Origin: Spongiibacter pelagi
GTDB lineage: Bacteria > Pseudomonadota > Gammaproteobacteria > Pseudomonadales > Spongiibacteraceae
DNA length: 64,000 bases
Reading direction: 5' to 3'
NCBI RefSeq assembly: GCF_014705705.1
Contig: NZ_JACXLD010000004.1
Coordinates: 290,745 to 354,744, forward strand
Shown here: positions 9,321-19,396 of the stretch, piece after piece
How positions within the stretch are numbered: the stretch's first letter is position 1
How the letters are laid out: each line of letters starts with the position of its first letter
The notes under the pieces: generated by a model
Databases searched by the model: none
Told to the model about the DNA's origin: nothing
Seen by the model: the letters and a program-made list of their open reading frames with translations, nothing else
Position numbers and translations under genes: made by a program

Positions 9321-10664
9321 TTACAGCGATTCTAATAGCGCTAAAAGACTGCCTAGTTTTTGCTCGGTTTCCGTAAACTCATCTTCGCAATTGGAATCGG
9401 CAACAATGCCGCCGCCCGCCCAACCTTTAATTTCTTCCGCTTGGCAGAGAAAGCTGCGAATCACGATATTGCTGTCCATGCGCCCGCAGGCAGATAAATA
9501 AAACACACTACCGCAATAGGCTGAGCGCCGGTGAGGTTCCAGCTCGGCAATAATTTCCATGGCCCGATGTTTGGGGGCACCGGTAATTGAGCCGCCGGGG
9601 AAGCAGGCTAGTAAGGCATTTAGGGCAGATACTCCCGGTTTTAATTGCCCGGAAACCGTACTGACCAGATGGTGCACCGTGCGAAAACTCTGCAATTCCA
9701 AAAGTGGATCGGCTTGAATAGAGCCGGGAACGCAGCACTGGCCGAGGTCGTTGCGCAATAAATCAACAATCATCACGTTTTCCGCCCGGTTTTTGCCGCT
9801 TTGTAGTAAGCGTTGGGCGTAGTCAGCATCCGCTTTAGGATTATTGCTGCGCGGAGCGGTACCTTTGATTGGCTCGGTGCGTACACGCCCGCTGTGGTCG
9901 GCGGCGATAAATCGTTCCGGAGACAATGAGAGCAACTGCGCTTTGCCCAAATCAAAGAAACAGGAAAAGGGCGCGGCAGCGCGTTCACGTAATTTGAAAT
10001 AAGCCGTTAGCGGGTCGCCAGAGAAGGGGGCGCTAAATTCACGGGTCAAATTGACCTGATAGCAATCGCCGGCGGCAATATAGTCCTGTAAGCGCTCAAA
10101 GGCCCGCTGATAATTGCTGGCTTCTAAATTCGACTGGAAGCAGGCTGCCAATTTAAAGGCATTATCAGTAGCCGCTTGTTGGTCTTGGGCTTGGTCTTTT
10201 GTTTGGGATTTAATCCGCTCGAGATAAGGGCTTTGGCAGTCGGGCTGAGCAATCAGCTCACTGCTTTGCCGGGCGTGATCAATAATAATCGCCCAATCAT
10301 AAATGCCGACAAAGTCCACGGCGGTATCTTGCGGCCGTTGAATCAGTCGCTGCTCACCTAATTCGTAACTGAGCAGCCCAATCGCGCCACCGCTGAAGGG
10401 CAGGTCGGTGGCACTGCAAAATCCGGAAATAGCAGCTCGAATACGTGCCTCTAGATCAATAAATGACTTTCTGTTTGTTATGTAATCTATTGAATTTAAT
10501 GGAATTGATTCTTTTGGGTCGGCGCTGATTATGTCATAGCGACCACGCTCGCTAAATGGGCGGGCGCTGTCGAGAAAAAGTCGATGAGGGGCATCTGCCA
10601 ACAGTTGCAGCCAAGTATTGGCATCACTGGCATAGGGTAGGGCTTGACGGACAAGACGGCTCAT
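9321..10664 (-). CDS. pabB: Aminodeoxychorismate synthase component I
   Basis: A 447-residue chorismate-binding enzyme that aminates chorismate to 4-amino-4-deoxychorismate in folate synthesis, working with the PabA amidotransferase, which is not in this window. Motifs include LSLSPERF, RTEPIKGTAPR with the PabB-type catalytic lysine, and GSITGAPKHRAMEI with a C-terminal YCGSVFYLS. The PIKGT form favours PabB over anthranilate synthase TrpE. It stands alone on the reverse strand, convergent with thrH. The neighbourhood cysB-thrH-pabB supports the name. Confidence 0.9.
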   Translation of the reverse strand: MSRLVRQALPYASDANTWLQLLADAPHRLFLDSARPFSERGRYDIISADPKESIPLNSIDYITNRKSFIDLEARIRAAISGFCSATDLPFSGGAIGLLSYELGEQRLIQRPQDTAVDFVGIYDWAIIIDHARQSSELIAQPDCQSPYLERIKSQTKDQAQDQQAATDNAFKLAACFQSNLEASNYQRAFERLQDYIAAGDCYQVNLTREFSAPFSGDPLTAYFKLRERAAAPFSCFFDLGKAQLLSLSPERFIAADHSGRVRTEPIKGTAPRSNNPKADADYAQRLLQSGKNRAENVMIVDLLRNDLGQCCVPGSIQADPLLELQSFRTVHHLVSTVSGQLKPGVSALNALLACFPGGSITGAPKHRAMEIIAELEPHRRSAYCGSVFYLSACGRMDSNIVIRSFLCQAEEIKGWAGGGIVADSNCEDEFTETEQKLGSLLALLESL

Positions 10665-10989
10665 TCGGGTCAGGTAGACTGCTCAGGCTACGGCAACCCG
10701 CGTGATTGTAGGTGCTAGGCCTATGAAAAATCTAGTTTTTTGGCCCCAACCCCACTATTTACTATGGGCGCGCAAGATTGACAGCAGGGGGTATTGTCAG
10801 TAAGGTTAGCCGCCGCATTCGGGAGGCTTTTAGCCACTATAAATACCAGAAATGGTGAACCCCGATCTCGCATCGACATCGTAATCAGGCAAAGTGCTGT
10901 GAAACAGGCCGAATCCTTGGGTTTAGCCGCGCTTTTCTTGCGTCTGCGATGCGATTCAAAACGAATTTACATCACTGGAACTGACAGGC
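10665..10989. other. Divergent control region, pabB / carboxylase operon
   Basis: This 325-base gap separates pabB (reverse) from the carboxylase operon (forward). It holds a run of T/A near 10730-10740 and a weak sigma70-like match, listed separately. A short interrupted palindrome, TGACA-11 bases-TGTCA, overlaps that promoter and could be an operator. No riboswitch signature, including a cobalamin riboswitch, could be made out. The open frame inside it is not convincing. Confidence 0.5.
10778..10806 (+). promoter_or_regulatory. Candidate promoter of carboxylase-mutase operon
   Basis: TTGACA at 10778-10783 is a perfect -35 match, followed after 17 bases by TAAGGT, a poor -10. It would give a leader of about 175 bases before the carboxyltransferase start. 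The match is partly palindromic (TGACA/TGTCA), consistent with a regulator site. This is inferred from sequence only. Confidence 0.3.
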
Positions 10990-12723
10990 ATGACAAAGAA
11001 ATCTGCACTCACGCCCACTTTGGAGAATCCCTTTGCCCAACAGGCAGAAGTGGAATTTACCGTTCCTGGGCAAATCGACTATGAGCCCGGTTTGTACGAA
11101 ACCGCACTGAAAGCCGGTTATGACTTACAACAGCGTCCGAGCAAGGCCGCTGGAGTCAAAAACGTGCAGAAGCAGCACGAAAAGAAACGGATGACCGTGT
11201 GGGAACGGATTCAAGTATTGGCTGACGCCGGTACTGAACCTAAAGTTTTGTATCAAAACTGGGGCCCAAATTTAGATGGCGCCTCACTGGTTACCGCAAT
11301 TATTAAAGTAGATGGCCGCGATGTGGCGATTTACGGTCACGACTTCACCGTTCGCGCCGGCTCTATGGATGCTACCAACGGCACCAAATTGGCCAATCTG
11401 TTCGCACTGGCTGGCAAGCTGGGTATTCCGCTGGTCGGCATGAACGACTCTGCGGGTGCGTATATTCCTGCCGGTGTTGGTGGTCTGGATGGCTACGCTG
11501 AAGCCTTTACCGCGCTGCGTAAAATCAGCGGTGTGGTTCCTTCTATTATGTGTATGTTTGGCTACAACGCTGGTGGTGGTTCTTACCTGCCGCGTCAGGG
11601 CTCTTTCATTATTCAGCCAAACGACACTTTCTTCGGTCTGACTGGCCCCGGTGTTGTTAAATCAGTACTGGGCGAAGACGTCACTGCCGATGAGCTGGGC
11701 GGCCCCAATGTTCACAGCAAAACCGGTGTTACCGATTTTGTTGTGCCCGATGAAGTCGCTGCATTGCGCAAAGTAAAAGAATTACTGAACTACCTGCCAG
11801 ACAGCGCCTCAGTAGCACCGCCATTCCAGCCCACTTCTGATCCAATCAGTCGTAAAACTTGGGATGTAGATATCCTGCTGAAAAAGGCCTTTAACAGCCC
11901 GACTGGATTTAACACGCCATTCGATATCAGCATTATTATTCAGCAGTTGTGTGACCACGGCGATTACTTCGAAATCCAGCCGGATCGCGCGCGTAACACC
12001 ATTTGTGCGCTGGGTCGTATGGGCGGCAATGTGGTTGGCTTTGTGGCCAACAACTCTGCGGTCGCTTCTGGCCAGATCGATATTGATGCGGCTTACAAAA
12101 ACGCCCGCTTTATTCGTTTCTGTAATGTGTACAACATCCCCATTATCTTTATGGAAGACACCACCGGCTTCCTGCCCGGTCGTGAGCAAGAGGCGGGCGG
12201 TATTGTTCAAGCCGGTCGCGCCATGCTGGATGCGATTGTTGACCTGCGTACCCCGCGCTTCCTGTTGATTGTGCGCAACGCCTTTGGTGGCGCTTACGCC
12301 TCATTCAATAACTACCCCACCGGTGCCGACTTTGTTTGCGCGCTGCCTACGACCCGCTTGGCGGTAATGGGCCCTGCCGGTGTTGAGTACGTGTACAAAG
12401 ATGAAATCCGCAATATTCGTGGCTCGGTGAAAGCACGCATTGCTGAAGGCACAGCCCAAAATATTAAAGCGGGTATGTCTGAAGCGGATGCCGCTACCGC
12501 CGCCAAGGCTGCCGTTGCCGAATGGCAAAAAGCGGAAGAAGCGGTCTTGTCGCAGCGCTATGAGCGCGAGTTGATGAACCCGAACGAAGCACTGAGCCTG
12601 GGCTCTATCTCCCAGATCGTCATGCCCTCTGACCTGCGTAAGGTCTTGGGGGAACAACTTGAACTGCACCTGAAAGGCTACACGCCGGCGCCCATGGGTG
12701 GCGTACAGCGCGAATTCCATTAA
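10990..12723 (+). CDS. Acyl-CoA (propionyl-CoA type) carboxylase, carboxyltransferase subunit
   Basis: A 577-residue carboxyltransferase with two crotonase-like halves. The N-half has [18 protein letters not shown] and [16 protein letters not shown]; the C-half has the biotin/acyl-CoA region with [15 protein letters not shown] and [12 protein letters not shown]. The order matches fused alpha/beta carboxyltransferases of propionyl-CoA, methylmalonyl-CoA and glutaconyl-CoA enzymes. It transfers carboxyl from biotin to an acyl-CoA. A longer N-terminal lead (about 70 residues) is present than in typical 510-540-residue PccB. It heads an operon with the biotin subunit, methylmalonyl-CoA mutase and MeaB, which makes propionyl-CoA the likely substrate. 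Codon use looks like that of a highly expressed gene. Confidence 0.85.
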   Translation: MTKKSALTPTLENPFAQQAEVEFTVPGQIDYEPGLYETALKAGYDLQQRPSKAAGVKNVQKQHEKKRMTVWERIQVLADAGTEPKVLYQNWGPNLDGASLVTAIIKVDGRDVAIYGHDFTVRAGSMDATNGTKLANLFALAGKLGIPLVGMNDSAGAYIPAGVGGLDGYAEAFTALRKISGVVPSIMCMFGYNAGGGSYLPRQGSFIIQPNDTFFGLTGPGVVKSVLGEDVTADELGGPNVHSKTGVTDFVVPDEVAALRKVKELLNYLPDSASVAPPFQPTSDPISRKTWDVDILLKKAFNSPTGFNTPFDISIIIQQLCDHGDYFEIQPDRARNTICALGRMGGNVVGFVANNSAVASGQIDIDAAYKNARFIRFCNVYNIPIIFMEDTTGFLPGREQEAGGIVQAGRAMLDAIVDLRTPRFLLIVRNAFGGAYASFNNYPTGADFVCALPTTRLAVMGPAGVEYVYKDEIRNIRGSVKARIAEGTAQNIKAGMSEADAATAAKAAVAEWQKAEEAVLSQRYERELMNPNEALSLGSISQIVMPSDLRKVLGEQLELHLKGYTPAPMGGVQREFH

Positions 12724-12768
12724 GCCGCCAGACCAGTTATCGACGATTTGCTTACGAGGATTTATAAC

Positions 12769-15612
12769 GTGCCAACCAGCAATACTTACTACCTGAACAA
12801 CCCGCTGATTCATCAAAACCGTCAGCTGGCTAAATCAACCTCAGAATGGGTTCGCCGCTTCGCCTGTACCGATATGAAGCCGCTGATCATCTGCCGTGGC
12901 CCTATCCGCAAGGAAGCCATGGATGTCTTTGATGAAATGGGTATCAATAACTACGGTATCCTGCTGTCTGAAAAAGACTCCATTACTTACACCAACGCGC
13001 TGGCGCCTGAGCTGCGCACCCTGACTGATCCTAGCCGCGTTCACCGCGTGCCCGATTACACCGGTGCCACTAAAGAAGAGCGTACCAAGCGTATTCAACA
13101 GATCGTCAGCATTGCTCACGACAATGGCTATAACTCGATTTTCGCGGGTTACGGCTTTATGTCTGAAGATGCGGAAATGGTTGAATCCATGGAAGAGGCC
13201 GGCCTGAACTTTATCGGTCCTTGCTCGTTCACCCAGAAAGCCGCAGGCATGAAAGATCAAGCCAAACGCACCGCACTGGAAACCGGCGTATCGGTAACAC
13301 CGGGTGTAAACAATGGCACCAGCTTGGCGCTGTTTGCCAAATACGGTAAAGATGGTCTGGAAAAGTGCGCCAAAGACAATAAGTTGGACGTGGATTTTTC
13401 CGTTTGCCGTGACGACGAAGAGAAAGCCTTGGCCGTACTGGCCGCTTCTTACGATGCGGGCATCGATATTATTGATGCTGCCGATATTGGCGCTGCGCTG
13501 AAAGAAGAAGCCAAGCGCATGCTGACCGAAAAGCCCAATAACCGCTTCCGTTTGAAAGCGATTGCCGGTGGCGGTGGTAAAGGCCAGCGTATTCTGCAGT
13601 CGGCGAATTCTTACGAAGGCGCGACGCTGGAAGAGAAAGTCGAAAAAGCCGCTGCCAAAGTCCCTTCTTTGGTTCTGGAATGTTTGATCGAACTGAAAAC
13701 CAACGGTGTTGGTGACAACAAAAACGTTCTGATCGAGATGAACATTGAAACCACCCGTCACCAAGAAATTCAGGTGGTGGGCAATGGTGAGTGGTGCATG
13801 ACCATGGGTGGTCGTGACTGCTCCTTGCAGATGCACGAACAGAAATTGCTGGAAGTCTCTGTTACCGATGAAGAGCTGGTTGCAGCCATTGCTGCGGCTG
13901 AAGCGGCAGGTAGCACCGAAGAAGCCGAGCAACTCAAGCGTGACCGCATTATTCTTCAGCGTATGGAAGAAGAGGGCGCGACCTTCGGTGAAGCCGTAAA
14001 ACTGGATTCTGTCGGTACTTTTGAATGTATCGTCGACGGTGAATCCCACTACTTCATGGAAATGAATACCCGGATTCAGGTTGAACACCGCGTTACTGAG
14101 CTGTGCTACAAGCTCAAGTTCACCAACCCGGAAAACCCAGCGGATTACTTCATCGCGGAAAGTCTGGTTGAGGTAATGGTGCTGCTGGCGCGTCACGGCA
14201 AAGCCCTGCCTAAGCCAGAGCGTCTGCCCCGTGAGAAAACCTCGGTGGAAGCGCGTATGAACGCCACCAACCAAGCGCTTCAGCCTCACGCTGGCGGCAT
14301 TATCGAGAACTGGTCTAACTGTAGCGAAGGCGAAATTCGCGACGACCAAGGTATCTCTACCCACAACCCCGATACCGATGTATTTATGAAATACCATCTG
14401 GCCGGGGCTTATGATTCCAATATTGCGCTGCTGCTGACCACCGGTGAAACCCGCATGGACAGCTACACTCGCATGGCGGAAATCCTGCGTAGCACCGTTC
14501 TGCGCGGCAAGGATTTGGCGACCAACTTGGAATTCCATTACGGTTTGGTGCACTGGTTTATTGGCAATGGCATCAATGCTCGTCCAACAACCCGTTTCAT
14601 CGTGCCTTACCTGACTGCTGTGGGCGAGTTGAAGCAACAAGCTAACCAGATTGATCTGGACTACGCCTACGGTGAAATTCGCCAGCAATATCTGGCGGAA
14701 GGTGGCGATGCCGCTAAAGCCTGGGCAGCCGTTCTGGATGCAAAACAACTGCTGATTACCCGTCCTTTGGAGCGCCTGTTTGCTGAGCCACACTATATGG
14801 CAGGCTGGCTGAGTATCACTCAAGGTGCGGTAGCACTGAGCGATGGCAATATCACTTGGAGCAAGAATCCCATTTGTCTGCTGGACAAGCTCTACCATTA
14901 TCTGAATATGGATTTTGAGCCCGGCAAACCTGCTCGCAATATGATCTGGGATCACGATCACGACATTCTCAGCGCCGGCGTTGCCTTCTATGCAACTCTG
15001 GAAGAGCGTTTGGGTGTATCTGAGTACCCAGCTCTGGAAGCGGCTTTGGCTGCGGATAAAGCGCCAAAAGGCTTCGATGCGGATGAGTGGGCTGCAACCC
15101 GCGCCGCTCACGCTGGCTACCAAGCCGGTACCGAGCTGATGGCTGTACTGGCGTATATCGCCGACACCACGGCATTTGCCGAGCTGAAGGTGAACCCTGA
15201 TCTGAGCATCACCATTCCAGATCATCTGACGGTTGAAGAGCATCAGAAGCAAATGGCCAAAGTACTGGTGCCACCACCAGCGGCTAAATCTGATGAAATT
15301 CTGGCGGCCAGTGGCGGTATGTTCTACCCACGCGAAGCTCCGGGCATGGATGTATTTGTGAACGAAGGCGACCATTTCGAAGCCGGCGACACACTGTACA
15401 TCGTCGAAGTCATGAAGATGTTCAACAAGGTCGTGGCGCCGTTTGCCGGCACCATCGACAAAGTGCTGATTGAAGGTGATGGCACGATCATTAAGAAGGG
15501 ACAACCGCTGTTTAAAGTGAATCCCGACGAGAAGATCGTCATTGCCACTCCGGAAGAGATCGCTGAAGGCCGTCGTGCTAAAACCGACCTTTTCCTGAAA
15601 AGCATTATCTAA
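12769..15612 (+). CDS. Long-form biotin carboxylase fused to biotin carrier domain
   Basis: The GTG at 12769 is preceded at 8 bases by ACGAGGA, so it is preferred over an upstream TTG; the product has 947 residues. It contains a biotin carboxylase N-domain (about 35-165), an ATP-grasp domain whose AGGGGKG loop is near residue 265 and whose MEMNTRIQVEH signature is near 430, and a biotin carboxylase C-domain. A linker of about 200 residues leads to a carrier domain with biotinyl Lys883 in EVMKMFN. Typical PccA-like subunits have about 650-670 residues. Here about 80 extra residues lie between the TPG segment and the glycine loop, with more around 380-420 and in the linker. It works with the carboxyltransferase 45 bases upstream. 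Confidence 0.85.
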   Translation: MPTSNTYYLNNPLIHQNRQLAKSTSEWVRRFACTDMKPLIICRGPIRKEAMDVFDEMGINNYGILLSEKDSITYTNALAPELRTLTDPSRVHRVPDYTGATKEERTKRIQQIVSIAHDNGYNSIFAGYGFMSEDAEMVESMEEAGLNFIGPCSFTQKAAGMKDQAKRTALETGVSVTPGVNNGTSLALFAKYGKDGLEKCAKDNKLDVDFSVCRDDEEKALAVLAASYDAGIDIIDAADIGAALKEEAKRMLTEKPNNRFRLKAIAGGGGKGQRILQSANSYEGATLEEKVEKAAAKVPSLVLECLIELKTNGVGDNKNVLIEMNIETTRHQEIQVVGNGEWCMTMGGRDCSLQMHEQKLLEVSVTDEELVAAIAAAEAAGSTEEAEQLKRDRIILQRMEEEGATFGEAVKLDSVGTFECIVDGESHYFMEMNTRIQVEHRVTELCYKLKFTNPENPADYFIAESLVEVMVLLARHGKALPKPERLPREKTSVEARMNATNQALQPHAGGIIENWSNCSEGEIRDDQGISTHNPDTDVFMKYHLAGAYDSNIALLLTTGETRMDSYTRMAEILRSTVLRGKDLATNLEFHYGLVHWFIGNGINARPTTRFIVPYLTAVGELKQQANQIDLDYAYGEIRQQYLAEGGDAAKAWAAVLDAKQLLITRPLERLFAEPHYMAGWLSITQGAVALSDGNITWSKNPICLLDKLYHYLNMDFEPGKPARNMIWDHDHDILSAGVAFYATLEERLGVSEYPALEAALAADKAPKGFDADEWAATRAAHAGYQAGTELMAVLAYIADTTAFAELKVNPDLSITIPDHLTVEEHQKQMAKVLVPPPAAKSDEILAASGGMFYPREAPGMDVFVNEGDHFEAGDTLYIVEVMKMFNKVVAPFAGTIDKVLIEGDGTIIKKGQPLFKVNPDEKIVIATPEEIAEGRRAKTDLFLKSII

Positions 15613-15662
15613 AGACCGGTAATTTAAAAAGCCCCTAGGGCAGACAGACAGGTATCACCGCT

Positions 15663-17822
15663 ATGGCAGATTACAAAGCCCCAAACACCTCCGTTGAAGA
15701 ATGGAAAGCGCTAGCGAATAAATCGCTGGAGAAAAGTGGCAAAACCATTGATGACCTCACTTGGAATACTCCAGAAGGCATCGACGTAAAAGCCCTTTAC
15801 ACCGCCGAAGATATCAGCGGCCTGCCGTACACCAATACCATGCCCGGTCTGGAGCCCTTTATTCGCGGCCCACAACCCACCATGTATGCCGGTCGTCCCT
15901 GGACAATTCGCCAATATGCAGGTTTCTCTACCGCTGAAGCTTCTAACGCTTTCTATCGCAAAGCGTTGGCAGCCGGTGGTCAGGGTGTGTCCGTTGCCTT
16001 TGACTTGGCGACTCACCGCGGTTACGACTCAGATCATCCCCGTGTAACCGGTGACGTGGGTAAAGCCGGTGTGGCGATCGACTCCGTTGAAGATATGAAA
16101 GTTCTGTTCGACGGTATTCCGCTGGATAAAGTCTCGGTATCCATGACCATGAACGGCGCAGTTCTGCCCGTTCTGGCGGGTTATATCGTTTCTGCGGAAG
16201 AGCAGGGCGTGACCCAGGATCAACTGTCTGGCACCATCCAGAACGATATCCTCAAAGAATTCATGGTGCGTAACACCTACATTTACCCACCTGCGCCATC
16301 GATGAAAATCATCGGCGACATCATTGCCTATGCCTCTGAGCATATGCCTAAATTCAATACCATCTCGATTTCTGGTTACCACATTCAGGAAGCCGGTGCC
16401 GATGCCGCACTGGAGCTGGCTTACACCTTGGCCGATGGTAAAGAGTACATCCGCACTGCGATCAATTCGGGTTTGGATATTGATAAGTTCGCTGGCCGTC
16501 TGTCCTTCTTCTGGGGCATTGGCATGAACTTCTACATGGAAATCGCCAAGTTGCGCGCCGCGCGTTTGCTGTGGGCGGAGATCGTGTCTGAGTTCAACCC
16601 GAAAAACCCACGTTCGAAAATGCTGCGTACTCACAGCCAAACGTCGGGCTGGTCACTGACCGAGCAAGACCCTTACAACAACGTGGTGCGTACCACTATC
16701 GAGGCCATGGCAGCCGTATTTGGTGGCACCCAGTCACTGCACACCAATGCCTTGGATGAGGCGATTGCGCTGCCCACCGAATTCTCTGCACGTATTGCCC
16801 GTAATACCCAGCTGATTATTCAAGAAGAAACCGGTATCACCAAGGTCGCTGATCCTTGGGGCGGTTCTTACATGATGGAAGCGCTGACCAAAGAAATTGC
16901 CGATCGCGCCCGTGAACTGATTGCGGAAGTTGAAGAAAAAGGCGGCATGGCCAAAGCTATCGAAACCGGCATGCCCAAGCTGCGTATCGAAGAATCTGCC
17001 GCCCGTAAACAAGCTCGTATCGACCGTGGCGAAGACGTCATCGTGGGTGTAAACAAATACACCCTTGAGAAAGAAGATGATGTTGATGTGCTGGATATCG
17101 ACAACAACGCGGTGCGTGAATCTCAGGTGGCTCGTTTGGCCAAAATCCGCAGCGAGCGCGATGAAGCCGCCGTTGAAGATGCGCTGGAAGCGATCTACCA
17201 GTGCGCCTTGACTGGTAATGGCAACCTGCTGGATCTGTGCGTAAAAGCCACCCGTGTACGCGCTACAGTTGGTGAAATCTCCTTTGCCATGGAGCGTGAA
17301 TTCGGTCGCTTTAATGCTCAGGCTCAAACCGTATCCGGTGTTTACGGCAGCGCTTACCAAAATGACGATCAGTGGAACGGTATCAGCGCCGACATTGATG
17401 GCTTTGTTGAAAAGCACGGTCGTCGTCCCCGTATGCTGGTTTGTAAAATGGGTCAGGACGGTCACGACCGTGGTGCCAAAGTTATCGCAACCGCATTTGC
17501 TGATGTGGGCTTTGATATCGACCTGAGCCCGATGTTCTCCACTCCGGAAGAAGTGGCGAAACAAGCGGTAGAAAACGACGTTCACGTTGTTGGCGTATCT
17601 TCGCAGGCAGCCGGTCACAAAACACTGGTTCCTCAGTTGATTGAAGAACTGAAAAAAGCCGGTGCGGATGACATTATCGTGGTAGCGGGTGGCGTTATTC
17701 CTCGTCAGGACTACGACTTCCTGTACAGCGCTGGTGTAAAAGGTATTTTTGGTCCCGGCACCAAGATTCCTTTGGCGGCCCGCGATGTGTTGGATGCCAT
17801 CAACGAATCCTATAAGGGCTAA
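15663..17822 (+). CDS. Methylmalonyl-CoA mutase
   Basis: A 719-residue adenosylcobalamin enzyme that interconverts methylmalonyl-CoA and succinyl-CoA. The TIM-barrel domain contains [10 protein letters not shown] (Tyr85), [14 protein letters not shown] (Arg203) and [11 protein letters not shown] (His240), matching the Tyr89/Arg207/His244 catalytic set of Propionibacterium mutase with a constant offset of four. The C-terminal B12 domain has DGHDRG with cobalt-ligand His601. The CoA-binding segment reads [12 protein letters not shown], where well-known mutases have GPY(A/P)TMYxFRPW. It sits between the carboxylase subunits and MeaB in one operon. No epimerase gene is nearby. Confidence 0.92.
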   Translation: MADYKAPNTSVEEWKALANKSLEKSGKTIDDLTWNTPEGIDVKALYTAEDISGLPYTNTMPGLEPFIRGPQPTMYAGRPWTIRQYAGFSTAEASNAFYRKALAAGGQGVSVAFDLATHRGYDSDHPRVTGDVGKAGVAIDSVEDMKVLFDGIPLDKVSVSMTMNGAVLPVLAGYIVSAEEQGVTQDQLSGTIQNDILKEFMVRNTYIYPPAPSMKIIGDIIAYASEHMPKFNTISISGYHIQEAGADAALELAYTLADGKEYIRTAINSGLDIDKFAGRLSFFWGIGMNFYMEIAKLRAARLLWAEIVSEFNPKNPRSKMLRTHSQTSGWSLTEQDPYNNVVRTTIEAMAAVFGGTQSLHTNALDEAIALPTEFSARIARNTQLIIQEETGITKVADPWGGSYMMEALTKEIADRARELIAEVEEKGGMAKAIETGMPKLRIEESAARKQARIDRGEDVIVGVNKYTLEKEDDVDVLDIDNNAVRESQVARLAKIRSERDEAAVEDALEAIYQCALTGNGNLLDLCVKATRVRATVGEISFAMEREFGRFNAQAQTVSGVYGSAYQNDDQWNGISADIDGFVEKHGRRPRMLVCKMGQDGHDRGAKVIATAFADVGFDIDLSPMFSTPEEVAKQAVENDVHVVGVSSQAAGHKTLVPQLIEELKKAGADDIIVVAGGVIPRQDYDFLYSAGVKGIFGPGTKIPLAARDVLDAINESYKG

Positions 17823-17887
17823 TAAGGTTTGCGATCTGAGGGCAGGTGAGTATGGCTACCTGACCTCAGCGCGTTGACCTCCAATCT

Positions 17888-18856
17888 ATGATTGATATCG
17901 ATGCACTCAAAGCCGGCCAGCCACGCGCGCTGGCCAAGGCGATTACCCTCGTAGAAAGTAAAAAACTCGAGCACCGCGCTCAGGCGCAAGCACTGCTTGA
18001 GAAAGTTCTTCCGGATACCGGTAAAAGTATCCGCATTGGCATTACCGGTATACCCGGTGTTGGCAAATCCACTTTTATCGAAGCCTTTGGTCTGTATCTT
18101 GTTGAGCAGGGCAAAAAGGTGGCGGTATTGGCGGTTGATCCCAGTTCGCCAATTGCCGGCGGTTCAATTCTCGGCGATAAAACCCGCATGGAATTGCTGT
18201 CGCGCAGCAATGACGCCTTTATTCGCCCGTCACCTTCAGAAGGTTCGCTGGGCGGTGTTGCCCTAAAAACCCGTGAAACCATGCTGCTCTGTGAGGCGGC
18301 AGGCTACGATGTGATTCTGGTCGAAACCGTTGGCGTGGGACAGTCGGAATATGAAGTCGCCAGCATGGTCGACTTCTTTATGGTGCTGATGTTGCCCAAT
18401 GCCGGTGATGAACTGCAGGGCATCAAAAAAGGAATTATGGAATTGGCCGATGCCTTGGTGATTAATAAAGCCGATGGCGAGAGTATGAATCTGGCTAAGC
18501 AGACCCAGCGCCATTATCAAAATGCCATGCACTTGCTGCGTCATACCAGTTTCTGGACGCCGCAGGTATTGAGCTGTTCGGCGATTAAAAACCAGAATAT
18601 CGATGCGGTTTGGGGCATGATTTCTGATTTCCAAGTCGATGCAACAAAGAACGGCGCGCTGCAGGAAAAGCGCTCCCGACAAGCGCGCGAGTGGATGAAT
18701 AAGCTGCTTCACGAAATGCTGGAAATGAAGCTGAAAGAAAATCCACAGGTGCGAGAACAATTGCCGATTTTGCGCGACAAGGTCACCGAAGGGCTCACCA
18801 CGCCCTATATCGCCGCCAATACCTTGATTGATTTACTGTTCGCTACAGATCAGTAA
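17888..18856 (+). CDS. meaB: MeaB/ArgK family G-protein chaperone of methylmalonyl-CoA mutase
   Basis: A 322-residue P-loop GTPase with the Walker A motif GIPGVGKST at residues 54-62, then VDPSSPIAGGSILGDKTRM, and ETVGVGQSE as switch region. NKADGE supplies the guanine-recognition NKxD. MeaB proteins protect and reload the B12 cofactor of methylmalonyl-CoA mutase; older annotations call it ArgK or LAO/AO transport ATPase. It follows the mutase by 65 bases in the same direction, as in many genomes. Length is normal. Confidence 0.93.
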   Translation: MIDIDALKAGQPRALAKAITLVESKKLEHRAQAQALLEKVLPDTGKSIRIGITGIPGVGKSTFIEAFGLYLVEQGKKVAVLAVDPSSPIAGGSILGDKTRMELLSRSNDAFIRPSPSEGSLGGVALKTRETMLLCEAAGYDVILVETVGVGQSEYEVASMVDFFMVLMLPNAGDELQGIKKGIMELADALVINKADGESMNLAKQTQRHYQNAMHLLRHTSFWTPQVLSCSAIKNQNIDAVWGMISDFQVDATKNGALQEKRSRQAREWMNKLLHEMLEMKLKENPQVREQLPILRDKVTEGLTTPYIAANTLIDLLFATDQ

Positions 18857-18916
18857 TATTGTCTACGGCGCCTGTTTGGGCGCTTATCACTATCCTTCGA
18901 ATTTTGATCCCCGATT

Positions 18917-19384
18917 ATGACTGCCATTGACTCTGTTGCCGACAAACTCACCGAATTCGTTCACCAGTATCTGCCCACTGCGGTACATATGCAGATTTCG
19001 GTACAAGGTTATGACAGCCAATCTCTGAAATTACATGCGCCGCTCGCGCCCAGTATTAACGACAAAGGCACCGCCTTTGGTGGCAGCATCTATGTGGTTG
19101 CCGTCATGGCCTGTTGGGGCATGGTTTACCTTCGTTGCGTAGAAGAGGGCTTGGAGCCGGATATCGTGGTTGCTAAGGCGGATATCGAATATTTAAAGCC
19201 TGTTAATGGCGATATTGTGGCGCAGTCGGTTCCCGCGCCAGAAGCTGATTGGAAAGTGTTTTTTGAGAAGTTTGCCGAGCGAGGTCGCGCCAAAATGGAG
19301 TTGCGTTCTGAGGTGGTGATTAACGGTGAAGTGGCGGCGCGCTTTTCCGGTTTGTATGCCATTTTGGGCAATAAGCTGGATTAA
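18917..19384 (+). CDS. YiiD C-terminal-type hotdog thioesterase
   Basis: A 155-residue hotdog-fold protein with the family signature APLAPSINDKGTAFGGSIY followed by VVAVMACWGMVYL and IEYLKPVNGDI. It resembles the putative thioesterase domain found at the C-terminus of YiiD. The substrate is unknown; an acyl-CoA is inferred from position at the end of the carboxylase/mutase operon (60 bases after meaB). No clear ribosome-binding site precedes the ATG. It may hydrolyse stalled methylmalonyl- or propionyl-CoA, but this is speculative. Confidence 0.7.
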   Translation: MTAIDSVADKLTEFVHQYLPTAVHMQISVQGYDSQSLKLHAPLAPSINDKGTAFGGSIYVVAVMACWGMVYLRCVEEGLEPDIVVAKADIEYLKPVNGDIVAQSVPAPEADWKVFFEKFAERGRAKMELRSEVVINGEVAARFSGLYAILGNKLD

Positions 19385-19396
19385 GTGCTTACAGAG

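Noticed and set aside
10665..10989. Possible cobalamin riboswitch ahead of the B12-dependent mutase operon
   Set aside because: A short AGCCACT stretch recalls part of a B12 box, but no matching surrounding conserved segments could be found.
10794..11084. A 96-codon open frame upstream of and overlapping the carboxyltransferase start
   Set aside because: No homology pattern, and it overlaps the well-supported gene in another frame.
12841..15504. An 887-codon open frame on the reverse strand, opposite the biotin carboxylase gene
   Set aside because: Its sequence looks like a mirror of biased codons (rich in His, Gln, Phe, Val without domains), and the forward gene has clear catalytic motifs and a ribosome-binding site.
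16029..17618. Long reverse open frames opposite methylmalonyl-CoA mutase
   Set aside because: Same cause as above: strong codon bias of the forward gene. No recognisable domains.
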